Below are positions 7,210 through 13,516 of a stretch of 22,875 nucleotides of DNA, piece by piece; the stretch's first letter is position 1; each line of letters begins with the position of its first letter. The position numbers were made by a program, and so were the translations under genes. A model generated the notes under the pieces. That model saw nothing but the letters and a program-made list of their open reading frames with translations. It searched no databases and was not told where the DNA came from. Origin of the DNA: a virus; the IMG/VR virus record IMGVR_UViG_3300031208_000188, positions 1 to 22,875 of that record; one strand, written 5' to 3'.

Positions 7210-7484
7210 TCTTGTATCTCCGTTCCACTCCACATTTTACACAAATCTGCCGGAAACCTTAGGTCTTCGATAGTCTGCGCCTGAATCTCTTTGAGTATGT
7301 CTGCACCTTTTGTTCGGTGTACTTCTAGTATCTTCTTTAGCTCAGCAACGGTCTCCCAGTCACCATGTTTCTCAGTGAGATACTCACTCTTGTATATTAA
7401 GGTATCTTGATATTCTATGATAGCCTCGTTTAGTGCCACAGTTAATGCTAGGTTAGCAGCTTCTAGTTCGCTTGGTGTTTTCAT
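7173..7484 (-). CDS. Hypothetical helical protein
   Basis: 103 residues, predicted mostly alpha-helical, with an N-terminal Glu/Ala/Leu-rich helix (SELEAANLALTVALNEAI), a central Lys/Glu segment and a short basic end. It probably forms a coiled coil or helical bundle. Its end overlaps the next gene. No family is recognised. Confidence 0.6.
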   Translation of the reverse strand: MKTPSELEAANLALTVALNEAIIEYQDTLIYKSEYLTEKHGDWETVAELKKILEVHRTKGADILKEIQAQTIEDLRFPADLCKMWSGTEIQEWLKDQAYNKRT

Positions 7485-7497
7485 TTGTGTTGTCCTG

Positions 7498-7707
7498 TTA
7501 ACTTATGTATTCGTCAGTAACGCCGCTGTTCCATCGACTAATTGCTTGGTCGGCGCTGCTGCCGTATACTGTCCTGCCACATCCGCAGTTATGTATTTGA
7601 CAGCATACATTCCACTCAGTGCGCTCTCTGTTCAACGGATACACACTGTCTATTCTGTCTAGTTCAGTGTCTTTGCTACACACGCACAGTTTAAGTTTCT
7701 CTGTCAT
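7498..7707 (-). CDS. Lar-like restriction-alleviation / zinc-ribbon protein
   Basis: 69 residues with the layout of Lar-type proteins: an N-terminal KLCVC pair, a central WNVCCQIHNCGCG cysteine cluster after a Trp, then SSADQAISRWN, matching the family's closing Ser-x-x-x-AI-x-x-WN. Family members in Rac and other phages reduce restriction by type I enzymes, though many homologues are uncharacterised. The cysteines probably bind zinc. Its start overlaps the stop of the macro-domain gene as ATGA. Confidence 0.72.
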   Translation of the reverse strand: MTEKLKLCVCSKDTELDRIDSVYPLNRERTEWNVCCQIHNCGCGRTVYGSSADQAISRWNSGVTDEYIS

Positions 7708-8189
7708 TTTTCAAACACTACTACGTTAACGTCCGGGAGTTCGTTGTCGTATCGGTCTGCAATGTCATTAAGCACACTCATAAATTCAGTTTTGTCCAGT
7801 GAGTTGAAGCCAATGTGTTCAACGCCCATTACGTGCCCGCTTTCGATATTTGAAATAATCTCAACCAAAGCATCGTTTACACTTGCCCAATGTATAGCAT
7901 CGCACCCGGCGGCTGGGTAAGTGTATGAACAGTAGAGATTAAATATGTCTACTGCGTGACCAGCAAACTCATAGCCGCCGCTAGTCCATGATCCTAACTT
8001 ATTAATATCGCCGTAGCTGGATCCGTCAACGTCTACAACTAATATATTGTTGTCAGTTAACTGCCTGAGACTATCAGACACGGGTCCAATCATTTTGTGA
8101 AAACAGTTACACCCGTGGACAATAACGTTAACTTCTTTGTTGCTGACTAATTCTTTTACGCTTTTTTTGGTAACTGCAATATTGATCAT
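7704..8189 (-). CDS. Macro-domain (ADP-ribose binding) protein
   Basis: 161 residues. VNVIVHGCNCFHKMIGPVSD near residues 20-39 resembles the macro-domain first strand and loop (I-x-H-x-x-N-x-x). YPAAGCDAIHWASVNDALVE resembles the later Y-P-x-A-G segment and helix before VEHIGFNSLD (the I-G-x-G-x-x-G-like region). Macro domains bind or hydrolyse ADP-ribose derivatives, and phages carry them as ADP-ribose-1''-phosphatase-like or anti-defence factors. Here they could reverse ADP-ribosylation or NAD-derived signalling. The glycine loop is degenerate, so activity is uncertain. It is coupled by ATGA to the Lar-like gene. Confidence 0.75.
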   Translation of the reverse strand: MINIAVTKKSVKELVSNKEVNVIVHGCNCFHKMIGPVSDSLRQLTDNNILVVDVDGSSYGDINKLGSWTSGGYEFAGHAVDIFNLYCSYTYPAAGCDAIHWASVNDALVEIISNIESGHVMGVEHIGFNSLDKTEFMSVLNDIADRYDNELPDVNVVVFEK

Positions 8190-8222
8190 ATATTACTCCT
8201 AGGGCTCGTTATTGTTAAGAGT

Positions 8223-8426
8223 TCACTGCTCCCCTGGCCATATTACTACGTCAGCTTTACCAGTAAACACCATAAGTGCTAACTTGAGCCTATTACGCAG
8301 TCCGTACATGCCTAAATGTCTAGCAGGAACCCATTGCCCACTAGAGTGCTCACTTAGGGTTTCTGGGTCTGTTCCTGCCTCTACAATAGCGTCTAGCGTA
8401 TAAAGCACCGGCGCGCTATCAAGCAT
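8223..8426 (-). CDS. Small conserved phage protein (FTGKADVVIWPG type)
   Basis: 67 residues. Its second half, WVPARHLGMYGLRNRLKLA then VFTGKADVVIWPGEQ, matches a small protein I recall as common in marine T4-like phages, but I know of no function. It overlaps the end of clpP by 8 nt. The Arg-rich amphipathic helix followed by a beta stretch suggests a small folded domain. Confidence 0.65.
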   Translation of the reverse strand: MLDSAPVLYTLDAIVEAGTDPETLSEHSSGQWVPARHLGMYGLRNRLKLALMVFTGKADVVIWPGEQ

Positions 8427-9045
8427 CTTTACGCTCTACTACTTTGTCAGCAAGTCCGGCATCAACTGCTTCCTGTGCATTATAAAAAGTATCAAACTTC
8501 ATTAGCTCGTACAGCTCGTCGTAGTCCTTACCTTTGCTGTTGTGTTTAACATACAGTTCTGTAAGGCGTTTGTTGACCTTACGAGATTCTTCATAGTGAC
8601 GTCGAGCGTCTTCAAACTCAAGCTCTTGTACATGGACACTGCCTTTGGTGCCCGGAGTACCTGAACTAACGCGGTGAATCATAGTGCGTGACTCCGGCAG
8701 TACCACACGCTTGCCTGCTGTGCCTGCCTGTGCTAGAAAGCTGCCCATGCTACAGGCCTGACCCATGACAATTGTACGTACATCACTCTTGATGAACTGC
8801 ATTGTATCATATATTGCTAGTCCAGCAGTTACTTCTCCACCACCACTATTGATATAAACACTGATTTCTTTGTCAGGGTTGTCTGCTTCTAGAAACAGCA
8901 ATTGAGCAACAATCGAGTGAGCCATCTCTGTATGGATACCACCGTTGATCATTACGATTCGATCCTGTAGCAGCCTACTGAAAATATCGTAAGATCGTTC
9001 GCCGGCTGCTGTTTTTTCAATTACAAAAGGTACTAGGTTGCTCAT
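8419..9045 (-). CDS. clpP: ClpP-like serine protease subunit
   Basis: 208 residues, the normal ClpP length. All catalytic residues are present: Ser99 in GQACSMGSF, His124 in MIHR and Asp185 in MKFDTFYNAQEAV. The oligomer-forming head and handle sequences (VYINSGGGEVTAGLAIYDTM) match bacterial ClpP. The start ATG immediately follows the preceding stop (TAAATG). ClpP needs a ClpX or ClpA partner, and none is encoded in this window, so it presumably joins host ATPases or another phage gene outside. With phage ClpS and tmRNA nearby, it fits a role in degrading tagged or N-degron proteins. Alternatively it could act as a prohead-type protease, but the ClpP motif match is strong. Confidence 0.92.
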   Translation of the reverse strand: MSNLVPFVIEKTAAGERSYDIFSRLLQDRIVMINGGIHTEMAHSIVAQLLFLEADNPDKEISVYINSGGGEVTAGLAIYDTMQFIKSDVRTIVMGQACSMGSFLAQAGTAGKRVVLPESRTMIHRVSSGTPGTKGSVHVQELEFEDARRHYEESRKVNKRLTELYVKHNSKGKDYDELYELMKFDTFYNAQEAVDAGLADKVVERKDA

Positions 9046-9306
9046 TTATTTCTCCGTTAAATTAGTTTTATTTTTCAGCATGGATTGAAATGCTAGGTTT
9101 TCTACTAGCAGCTTACACAAGGTTGCCATTGCAACAATAGCCCTATCGTCTTCGTTGATGCTAGTAAGCTGCTGTATAACCTTGTCTGCCATTGCGTCAA
9201 TAGCTTGCTCTTTTGTTATGTCAAGTGCAGTCCAATCAATATTGTCAGCAAAGACAGCTTCTTCTCTTGTTAGTCGAGCCAGCTGTGATGTAGCATTGTC
9301 TTGCAT
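9046..9306 (-). CDS. Small protein, paralogue of the 77-residue gene at 10750-10983
   Basis: 86 residues, acidic and helical. The pattern IDW-x-x-L-x-I-x-x-x-x-A-x-x-x-MA and a later KLLVEN is shared with the gene at 10750-10983, so the two are diverged duplicates. It abuts clpP (TAAATG) and begins at the last base of the previous gene (TAATG). Function unknown. Confidence 0.7.
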   Translation of the reverse strand: MQDNATSQLARLTREEAVFADNIDWTALDITKEQAIDAMADKVIQQLTSINEDDRAIVAMATLCKLLVENLAFQSMLKNKTNLTEK

Positions 9307-9521
9307 TAGTGTACTGTCCTTGCTAGTTCGTTTGTATCGTCATCATCATAGAAGTCGATGTCGTAGTATTGTTCTAATATTTCTACAATAGCCTCAGGCA
9401 CACTTTCTTCATCATGTGCTTCTGGAATGTATACACCTTTCAACTCGCCACCGGGCCCGATAACTAACGCCCAGTCATCGTCTTCTAAGTTGTCTGTAAG
9501 TGTGCTCTTTTCAGTAGACAT
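9306..9521 (-). CDS. Acidic hypothetical protein
   Basis: 71 residues and strongly acidic, including the run DIDFYDDDD near the C-terminus. WALVIGPGGELKGVYIPE suggests a small beta hairpin. A clear AAGGA ribosome site precedes the ATG, and the stop shares a base with the next start. Not recognised. Confidence 0.62.
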   Translation of the reverse strand: MSTEKSTLTDNLEDDDWALVIGPGGELKGVYIPEAHDEESVPEAIVEILEQYYDIDFYDDDDTNELARTVH

Positions 9522-9532
9522 AGCGTTAATCC

Positions 9533-9685
9533 TTAAGAATAAATTATGCTGTTGGGAACTTCCATTCCTTTTCTAGTAAATTCTTTTGCTCTCTTAACTT
9601 GTGCAGTCTGTGATAGTCGACTGGTCGACAAGTGCTCTTTCCATGCCCTAAACAACTTTGCTTTACTTTTATCGCGTTTAGACAT
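9533..9685 (-). CDS. Small basic protein
   Basis: A 50-residue ORF filling the otherwise empty gap between two genes. It starts MSKRDKSKAKLFRAWKEHL and ends EVPNSIIYS, and is rich in Lys and Arg. It stops 12 nt before the next start, whose AAGGA ribosome site follows directly. A weak AGGTGT lies about 5 nt upstream of its ATG. A nucleic-acid-binding role is possible from charge alone. Confidence 0.6.
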   Translation of the reverse strand: MSKRDKSKAKLFRAWKEHLSTSRLSQTAQVKRAKEFTRKGMEVPNSIIYS

Positions 9686-9705
9686 ACGTTACACCTATTG
9701 TTAGA

Positions 9706-10173
9706 TTATTCTTCTTTAGCCCATTTTCTGTTTTGCAGCCCTTGTTTTTTAAGCCAACTGTCGAGTAATACTTTTTCTTTTTTGTAAGCTTCTTTTTCCC
9801 AAGGTTGCTGCCAATAGCTTATTCTGTAGTTTATCCATCTCCCACACCATCTGTACTTGCGCTTAATTGGACTGTAGTATAATTCTCCTCGAGCGTATTG
9901 TTTTACGTGTACCATTTCATGAGCAACAGTTTCTAGCACCAAACGCAGGTTGTTTGTTCGGTCTACTTCAATTATAAAGTCTCTAGGACGATCTAATCTA
10001 GGACCGTCAGCATAGGCCATGCAATAACCATGCGCTACCGACGGTATTGCTATAAGTTTTACTATAACTTCTAAAGACTTTAATCTTGGTGCTAGTTGCT
10101 GTGCACAGAATTCAACCATACTAGTAACTCGTCGCTTCTGTGACGCAGTGCCACCTATTACAATGACCAACAT
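9706..10173 (-). CDS. HExxH zinc metallopeptidase-like protein
   Basis: 155 residues. HEMVHVKQYARGEL (residues about 85-98) is an HExxH zincin helix preceded by a hydrophobic strand (NLRLVLETVA). A downstream QQPWEKEAY supplies a likely third ligand Glu, as in SprT-like and related minigluzincins. The rest is basic with many Trp and Tyr (YRWCGRWINYRISYW). It is probably a soluble zinc protease, perhaps acting on DNA-protein crosslinks or structural proteins; the substrate is unknown. It sits 3 nt after the previous stop, in the clpP-containing run of small genes. Confidence 0.78.
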   Translation of the reverse strand: MLVIVIGGTASQKRRVTSMVEFCAQQLAPRLKSLEVIVKLIAIPSVAHGYCMAYADGPRLDRPRDFIIEVDRTNNLRLVLETVAHEMVHVKQYARGELYYSPIKRKYRWCGRWINYRISYWQQPWEKEAYKKEKVLLDSWLKKQGLQNRKWAKEE

Positions 10174-10176
10174 TAA

Positions 10177-10554
10177 TTAGTCCTTAACTGGCATTATGAG
10201 ATCGTGTGCGATTGCAGAGATCTCATTTCCTTTTAGTCCTGCGTCATCGTCGCTTAGTCGTCCTAGCTGTCGAGCACGGCGACTTTGATATGTAAGGTTA
10301 ATAATTTTGGGCATAGACCCTGGCCCTTCCCACGCATCGTTAAGTACCTTGTTGACGTCACTCATAGGAACACGAGATAGTTTAGTAGAACTAAAGAACA
10401 TTTCCGATACAAAGTCCATTAGTGCACTTGGAATTAGGTCGTAATCAGTAATAGCCCAAGTTCCGTTAAATCCGTTGACCATGTTTGTAACATCAGTAGC
10501 TTGCTCGCTCCAGTAGTCCACAGCGTGTTGTGCAGGTGCTTTCCAGTTTTGCAT
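10177..10554 (-). CDS. Hypothetical protein
   Basis: 125 residues, mixed composition. It has Trp-rich N-terminal helices (MQNWKAPAQHAVDYWSEQA), a central SRVPMSDVNKVLNDAW segment and a basic ARQLGR stretch near the C-terminus. Tightly packed between the AbrB-like and metallopeptidase genes. No family recognised. Confidence 0.62.
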   Translation of the reverse strand: MQNWKAPAQHAVDYWSEQATDVTNMVNGFNGTWAITDYDLIPSALMDFVSEMFFSSTKLSRVPMSDVNKVLNDAWEGPGSMPKIINLTYQSRRARQLGRLSDDDAGLKGNEISAIAHDLIMPVKD

Positions 10555-10555
10555 C

Positions 10556-10750
10556 TTAGCTCTCTTTTGGTTGGTCTTCGATTTTAGTTAGTACCATGCG
10601 TCCTTCTTCAACGCTTACTTTAATTACATCGCCTTCGATCCAGCCCATACGTGCTGATACCTCAGGCGGAATATTCATTAACACATTCTTGGAGTCATTT
10701 TCATCGTCTACGAAGACGTCTTCAACTTTGTAAGTGATTACGTTGGACAT
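10556..10750 (-). CDS. AbrB/MazE-like swapped-hairpin protein
   Basis: 64 residues. NIPPEVSARMGWIEGDVIKV followed by VEEGRMVLTKI is the SpoVT-AbrB signature: a strand, a helix ending in GW, GD, then a beta hairpin. Such proteins dimerise and bind DNA as regulators or antitoxins, and T4-like marine phages often carry a version like this. No partner toxin is visible next to it. It begins at the last base of the previous gene (TAATG), so it is coupled to the 77-residue paralogue. Confidence 0.75.
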   Translation of the reverse strand: MSNVITYKVEDVFVDDENDSKNVLMNIPPEVSARMGWIEGDVIKVSVEEGRMVLTKIEDQPKES

Positions 10751-10983
10751 TACTTTTTTCCTAGCAGTTTAAGATTTAACACAAAATTCTCTACAAGTAG
10801 TTTAACAATAGTTGCACGAGTTGTCAACTCATCAATTTCCATATCAACTACACTGCTGGCCATCATAGCGTATGCTTCGTCTTCTGAGATGTTAAGCTCG
10901 CCCCAGTCTATAGGGTCTACGGACTCACCTTCCTTGGCAAGCTCAACTAACAGGTTAATTCTTTCGTCATCTATTTTAAACAT
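10750..10983 (-). CDS. Small protein, paralogue of the 86-residue gene at 9046-9306
   Basis: 77 residues. IDWGELNISEDEAYAMMASS followed by ATIVKLLVENFVLNLKLL parallels the IDWTALDITKEQAIDAMAD and CKLLVENLAF of the clpP-adjacent gene. Both are acidic and helical, so this is an in-genome duplication flanking the metallopeptidase/AbrB block. It is first in its transcript after a strong promoter at 11011-11039. Function unknown. Confidence 0.7.
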   Translation of the reverse strand: MFKIDDERINLLVELAKEGESVDPIDWGELNISEDEAYAMMASSVVDMEIDELTTRATIVKLLVENFVLNLKLLGKK

Positions 10984-11010
10984 GTTTTTCCTTTTGTGTA
11001 CGTTAAATAT

Positions 11011-11039
11011 AGTATAGTGTCAGAGTTGTTGAAAGTCAA
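11011..11039 (-). promoter_or_regulatory. Sigma-70-like promoter for the 10983-8223 gene run
   Basis: Minus-strand TTGACT (11034-11039), exactly 17 nt, TATACT (11011-11016), in the 116-nt gap after the bilin reductase gene. It would transcribe the paralogue, AbrB-like, metallopeptidase and clpP genes. An upstream TATAAACA is a one-base variant of the late motif. Confidence 0.75.
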
Positions 11040-11099
11040 GGCATTTCTTTAATTAATTTTGTTTATAGAGACTGCCGATCCAATAGCTTTTGTCTATTA

Positions 11100-11786
11100 C
11101 TACACTTTAGGGAACAGCATATCCTTACAAAATGTATCAACCTCTTCGGGCGGCAGTCCTAAGCTTTTCATTACTGCTGGGGTATGTGGATTCTTTTGCT
11201 GGTTTTCGCAGTAATAGTTTTGCGCTGTGAGACATTCGTCTGTATCGCACATATGATTGTACTGTGTGATCGCATCAAGGTACATTCTTAAATTTTCCTC
11301 TACGATGCTGATAATAGTTGCGTTTTCTTCCGGCTTTACGTTGCTAGCAGCTAGCATCTTGTCAGTAAAGATGTTGGTAGCCCATTCTGGCAGTTCTCGT
11401 TGCTTCTTAGGCACAAAGTCTTCAACACTGTCGAAATATTGCTGTATCATTGGATGGTCGGTCTTAACACTCTTAGAGAAGTCGTGAAATGCCCCAGTAA
11501 TCTTATTCTTGCCGGCAATTACGTCAAATCCAAAAATAGGAGCATCATTGTGCAGTTGCGGAAAAATACAGACATGCATCATCCAAATGCCTTTAGTGTC
11601 GCGAGCATCTACAACGTCAATGTGTGCTCGTCGTATATAATCGTTGGCCCAGACTCGATTAATCCAACCGTTTTCTGGTTGATTAAACGCAGCCAGACCG
11701 GGTTCCTCGATTTCAGTAGCAACGTTTTCAAACGCAGAGATAAAGGTATCCTTACAGTTGATTAATTGCGTCCAAATCTCGCTCAT
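11100..11786 (-). CDS. Ferredoxin-dependent bilin reductase, PcyA/PcyX-like
   Basis: 228 residues with FDBR family landmarks. GIWMMHVCIFPQLHNDAPIF, then GFDVIAGKNKITGAFHDFS, carries both residues equivalent to the catalytic His88 and Asp105 of PcyA (here His71 and Asp88). The C-terminal AQNYYCENQQKNPHTP then DMLFPKV is the conserved closing block. The fold and His/Asp pair point to a four-electron reduction of biliverdin with ferredoxin. PcyX, the PcyA-related phage enzyme known from marine metagenomes, makes phycoerythrobilin; PcyX against PcyA cannot be settled by eye. It is coupled by ATGA to the heme oxygenase gene, which supplies biliverdin. The start ATG is the overlap ATG. Host ferredoxin is presumably the donor. 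Confidence 0.85.
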   Translation of the reverse strand: MSEIWTQLINCKDTFISAFENVATEIEEPGLAAFNQPENGWINRVWANDYIRRAHIDVVDARDTKGIWMMHVCIFPQLHNDAPIFGFDVIAGKNKITGAFHDFSKSVKTDHPMIQQYFDSVEDFVPKKQRELPEWATNIFTDKMLAASNVKPEENATIISIVEENLRMYLDAITQYNHMCDTDECLTAQNYYCENQQKNPHTPAVMKSLGLPPEEVDTFCKDMLFPKV

Positions 11787-12328
11787 TTCTTTGCCTCTGC
11801 CATCTGTTGAAACATTTTAGTTGCAAAGCCAAAGCATACCTTTGCTTCGTCTGCCATACTATCGTCTATCCGCTCTCTTATTAGTAATTTTAGCTCGTCT
11901 TTGTCTCGATCAAACGTGTACATATTGCCAGCGCCGGGGACTTTTTTAGCAATCATTTGCCCACCAAATAGGTCTCCCATGTGCCTTACATATATATGCG
12001 CCATTAGTCTGTCTGCATCCTCAGAAATAGACATCAAATAGTCCATGTACTCTTTTACTACAGGTAAGAGGACAGGAAGATCGTCTGATCCTTTCATTAA
12101 GTCTTGATAGTCTTGGTATATCTTTGGGGCTCTACGCAGTTCAGGCATTCCGTCAAACAACCCGTGTACCATGCCCAGTGTCTCTAGCAGATTATATTGA
12201 GGATGCTGATTAAATAGAAACGTTGCATAGCGCTCGTTTGTCATCTTTCCAGAAAACATTTCTTTTACAAATGCCTGTCTTTCTGCATCTCTGTGTTGTA
12301 CTGCTGTTAGCTCTTTTAGGTTATTCAT
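11783..12328 (-). CDS. Heme oxygenase (biliverdin-forming)
   Basis: 181 residues. LKELTAVQHRDAER has the proximal heme ligand His (His12) with the family's LT-x-x-x-H-x-x-AE pattern. YVRHMGDLFGGQMIAKKV (113-130) is the distal helix Y-x-R-x-x-GDL-x-GGQ. It cleaves heme to biliverdin, CO and iron. It is shorter than the roughly 235-residue cyanobacterial HO1, ending soon after the final helix. Gene order clpS - this - bilin reductase, with ATGA overlaps on both sides, indicates coupled translation and a heme-to-bilin route. It could also serve iron release. The identification is solid. Confidence 0.9.
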   Translation of the reverse strand: MNNLKELTAVQHRDAERQAFVKEMFSGKMTNERYATFLFNQHPQYNLLETLGMVHGLFDGMPELRRAPKIYQDYQDLMKGSDDLPVLLPVVKEYMDYLMSISEDADRLMAHIYVRHMGDLFGGQMIAKKVPGAGNMYTFDRDKDELKLLIRERIDDSMADEAKVCFGFATKMFQQMAEAKK

Positions 12329-12633
12329 TTATCTTCTTCTATTTTGGCTACTAATGGAAAGCCGTTATCTCGGCTAATGTTAATTGTTTCAGCAATCTTT
12401 GTTTCAGCAATTTCAAAAGTATAGGTTCCTACTACGGCTGATCCTTGATTATGCACTTCCATAGTCAACGCTTCGGCAGCAGGCGTGGCGTGACGAAATA
12501 TTTCTTTTAAGATTCCTATAACCCAATCTATCGGAGTACTATCATCGTTTAGTAAGATTACCTTATACTTGTTAGGCGTTTTCTTTTTAATCTTGACTTT
12601 CTCTTTGGCGAATGGCTGTGCATTTGTAGACAT
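12325..12633 (-). CDS. clpS: ClpS-like N-degron adaptor
   Basis: 102 residues, normal ClpS length. A basic, disordered N-terminus (KEKVKIKKKTP) is followed by NKYKVILLNDDSTPIDWVIG, the core that forms the N-degron pocket, then MEVHNQGSAVVGTYTFEIAE and a C-terminal FPLVAKIEED. Key ClpS residues for the pocket and the ClpA contact (the NDD, the VHNQG His) are present. ClpS passes substrates with destabilising N-termini to ClpAP. No ClpA is in the window, so host ClpA is implied, perhaps with the phage ClpP. A strong AGGAGG lies 6 nt before the ATG. The ATGA overlap couples it to heme oxygenase. Confidence 0.93.
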   Translation of the reverse strand: MSTNAQPFAKEKVKIKKKTPNKYKVILLNDDSTPIDWVIGILKEIFRHATPAAEALTMEVHNQGSAVVGTYTFEIAETKIAETINISRDNGFPLVAKIEEDK

Positions 12634-12650
12634 TAAGTTCCTCCTGTAAG

Positions 12651-12677
12651 TAGTAGGGGCAGTTACTGCCCCTACTA
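12651..12677 (-). terminator. Perfect 12-bp hairpin between hsp20 and clpS
   Basis: TAGTAGGGGCAG - TTA - CTGCCCCTACTA is a perfect 12-bp stem with a 3-nt loop, 8 nt after the hsp20 stop. On the minus strand no U-tract follows (CTTACAGGAGG is the clpS ribosome site). It therefore resembles a processing or stabilising structure more than a classical terminator. It shares the AGGGG/CCCCT core of the hairpin at 1861-1885. Confidence 0.55.
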
Positions 12678-12685
12678 GTTTACTG

Positions 12686-13132
12686 CTATTTGTTAGCAGG
12701 ACCGGTTATTGCAATCTTTCTTGGTTGTAGCTCTGCCGGAACATCTCTATGTAAGTGTACATTGAGCATTCCTAATTCAAGACTAGCACCTACTATATCT
12801 ACGTGTTCTGCTAAACGAAATTCTCTACGGAAGTTACGCTCTGCAATACCTTTGTGTATATAATTTGGTGTTTTTTCGTCGCTAACTTTGGGCATTGCTC
12901 CTTCGATCGTTAGAACATTGCGGTCCTTGGTGATATCTAAATTATCCATAGTGAACCCGGCAACTGCAAGACTGATCATAAATTCGTCTTCGTTAATCTG
13001 CAAGATGTTGTATGGAGGATATCCCTGAGACTGACTATTAGTAAATGAACGATCTAGCTCATTAAATAGTCTGTCGAAACCGATTGAAGCTCTGTGTAGT
13101 GAAGGTAAATCTAGGGTATGTAGTCTTGTCAT
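12686..13132 (-). CDS. Small heat-shock protein (Hsp20 / IbpA-like)
   Basis: 148 residues. An N-terminal FDRLFNELDRSF is typical of IbpA-type proteins. An alpha-crystallin domain of about 90 residues follows from PPYNILQINEDEFMISLAVAG to LELGMLNVHLHRDVP, ending with the conserved A-x-LELGML-type strand and the C-terminal RKIAI anchor (I-x-I/V motif). It holds unfolded proteins as oligomers in the cytoplasm. It sits between groES and clpS, and its leader carries a GATAAATA late-like motif and a hairpin with a GCAA tetraloop. Phage Hsp20 proteins are known; a role in virion assembly or host stress control is inferred. Confidence 0.92.
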   Translation of the reverse strand: MTRLHTLDLPSLHRASIGFDRLFNELDRSFTNSQSQGYPPYNILQINEDEFMISLAVAGFTMDNLDITKDRNVLTIEGAMPKVSDEKTPNYIHKGIAERNFRREFRLAEHVDIVGASLELGMLNVHLHRDVPAELQPRKIAITGPANK

Positions 13133-13165
13133 ATTATTTCTCCTTTATTAAGCAAGATATTTTGT

Positions 13166-13188
13166 TGTGGACCCTTGCGGCATCCACA
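13166..13188 (-). other. Leader hairpin before hsp20
   Basis: TGTGGA / TCCACA form a 6-bp stem closed by an inner CC-GCAA-GG element on the minus strand, in the hsp20 leader just downstream of GATAAATA. It may act in mRNA stability or heat-responsive control. Only the pairing is visible. Confidence 0.4.
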
Positions 13189-13190
13189 TT

Positions 13191-13198
13191 TATTTATC
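13191..13198 (-). promoter_or_regulatory. Late-promoter-like GATAAATA for hsp20
   Basis: One base from TATAAATA, 59 nt upstream of the hsp20 ATG, in the groES-hsp20 gap. Confidence 0.35.
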
Positions 13199-13213
13199 AA
13201 ATATAGTTATACT

Positions 13214-13507
13214 TTACTCTAAAATAACTGCTAGTATTTGGTGCTCAACAAGTACCAAATACTCTACGTTATCGATCTTAGTCTTTATTCCTGTGCCTTT
13301 TTGGTAAGCAACAATCTCGCCCACTTCTACTAGCGGCTCAATTAGCTTACCTTCGGTAGTAGTTCTTCCAGGACCCACTGCTATTACTTCTGCTCGTTCG
13401 AGTTCGTTATCTTTAGCTACGGCGCCTGTGATAACTAAGCCTCCTGCTGTCTTTTCCTCTACCTTAGACGGTTTAACAATAACTCTGTCTTGTACTGGGG
13501 TAATCAT
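13214..13507 (-). CDS. groES: GroES-like co-chaperonin
   Basis: 97 residues, the normal GroES size. PVQDRVIVKPSKVEEKTAGG covers the first strand and the mobile loop (TAGGLVI), followed by ERAEVIAVGPG, then VEVGEIVAYQKGTGIK and the closing EYLVLVEHQILAVI, the standard order of the family. Phages carry GroES-like proteins to fold capsid proteins with host GroEL (as gp31 does in T4), but this one resembles bacterial GroES more than gp31. It lies between bS21 and hsp20. Confidence 0.93.
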   Translation of the reverse strand: MITPVQDRVIVKPSKVEEKTAGGLVITGAVAKDNELERAEVIAVGPGRTTTEGKLIEPLVEVGEIVAYQKGTGIKTKIDNVEYLVLVEHQILAVILE

Positions 13508-13516
13508 TAATTCTCC

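Noticed and set aside
7210-7233. Longer start for the 116-residue gene
   Set aside because: The downstream ATG at 7209 has GGAG at ideal distance; the upstream one has none.
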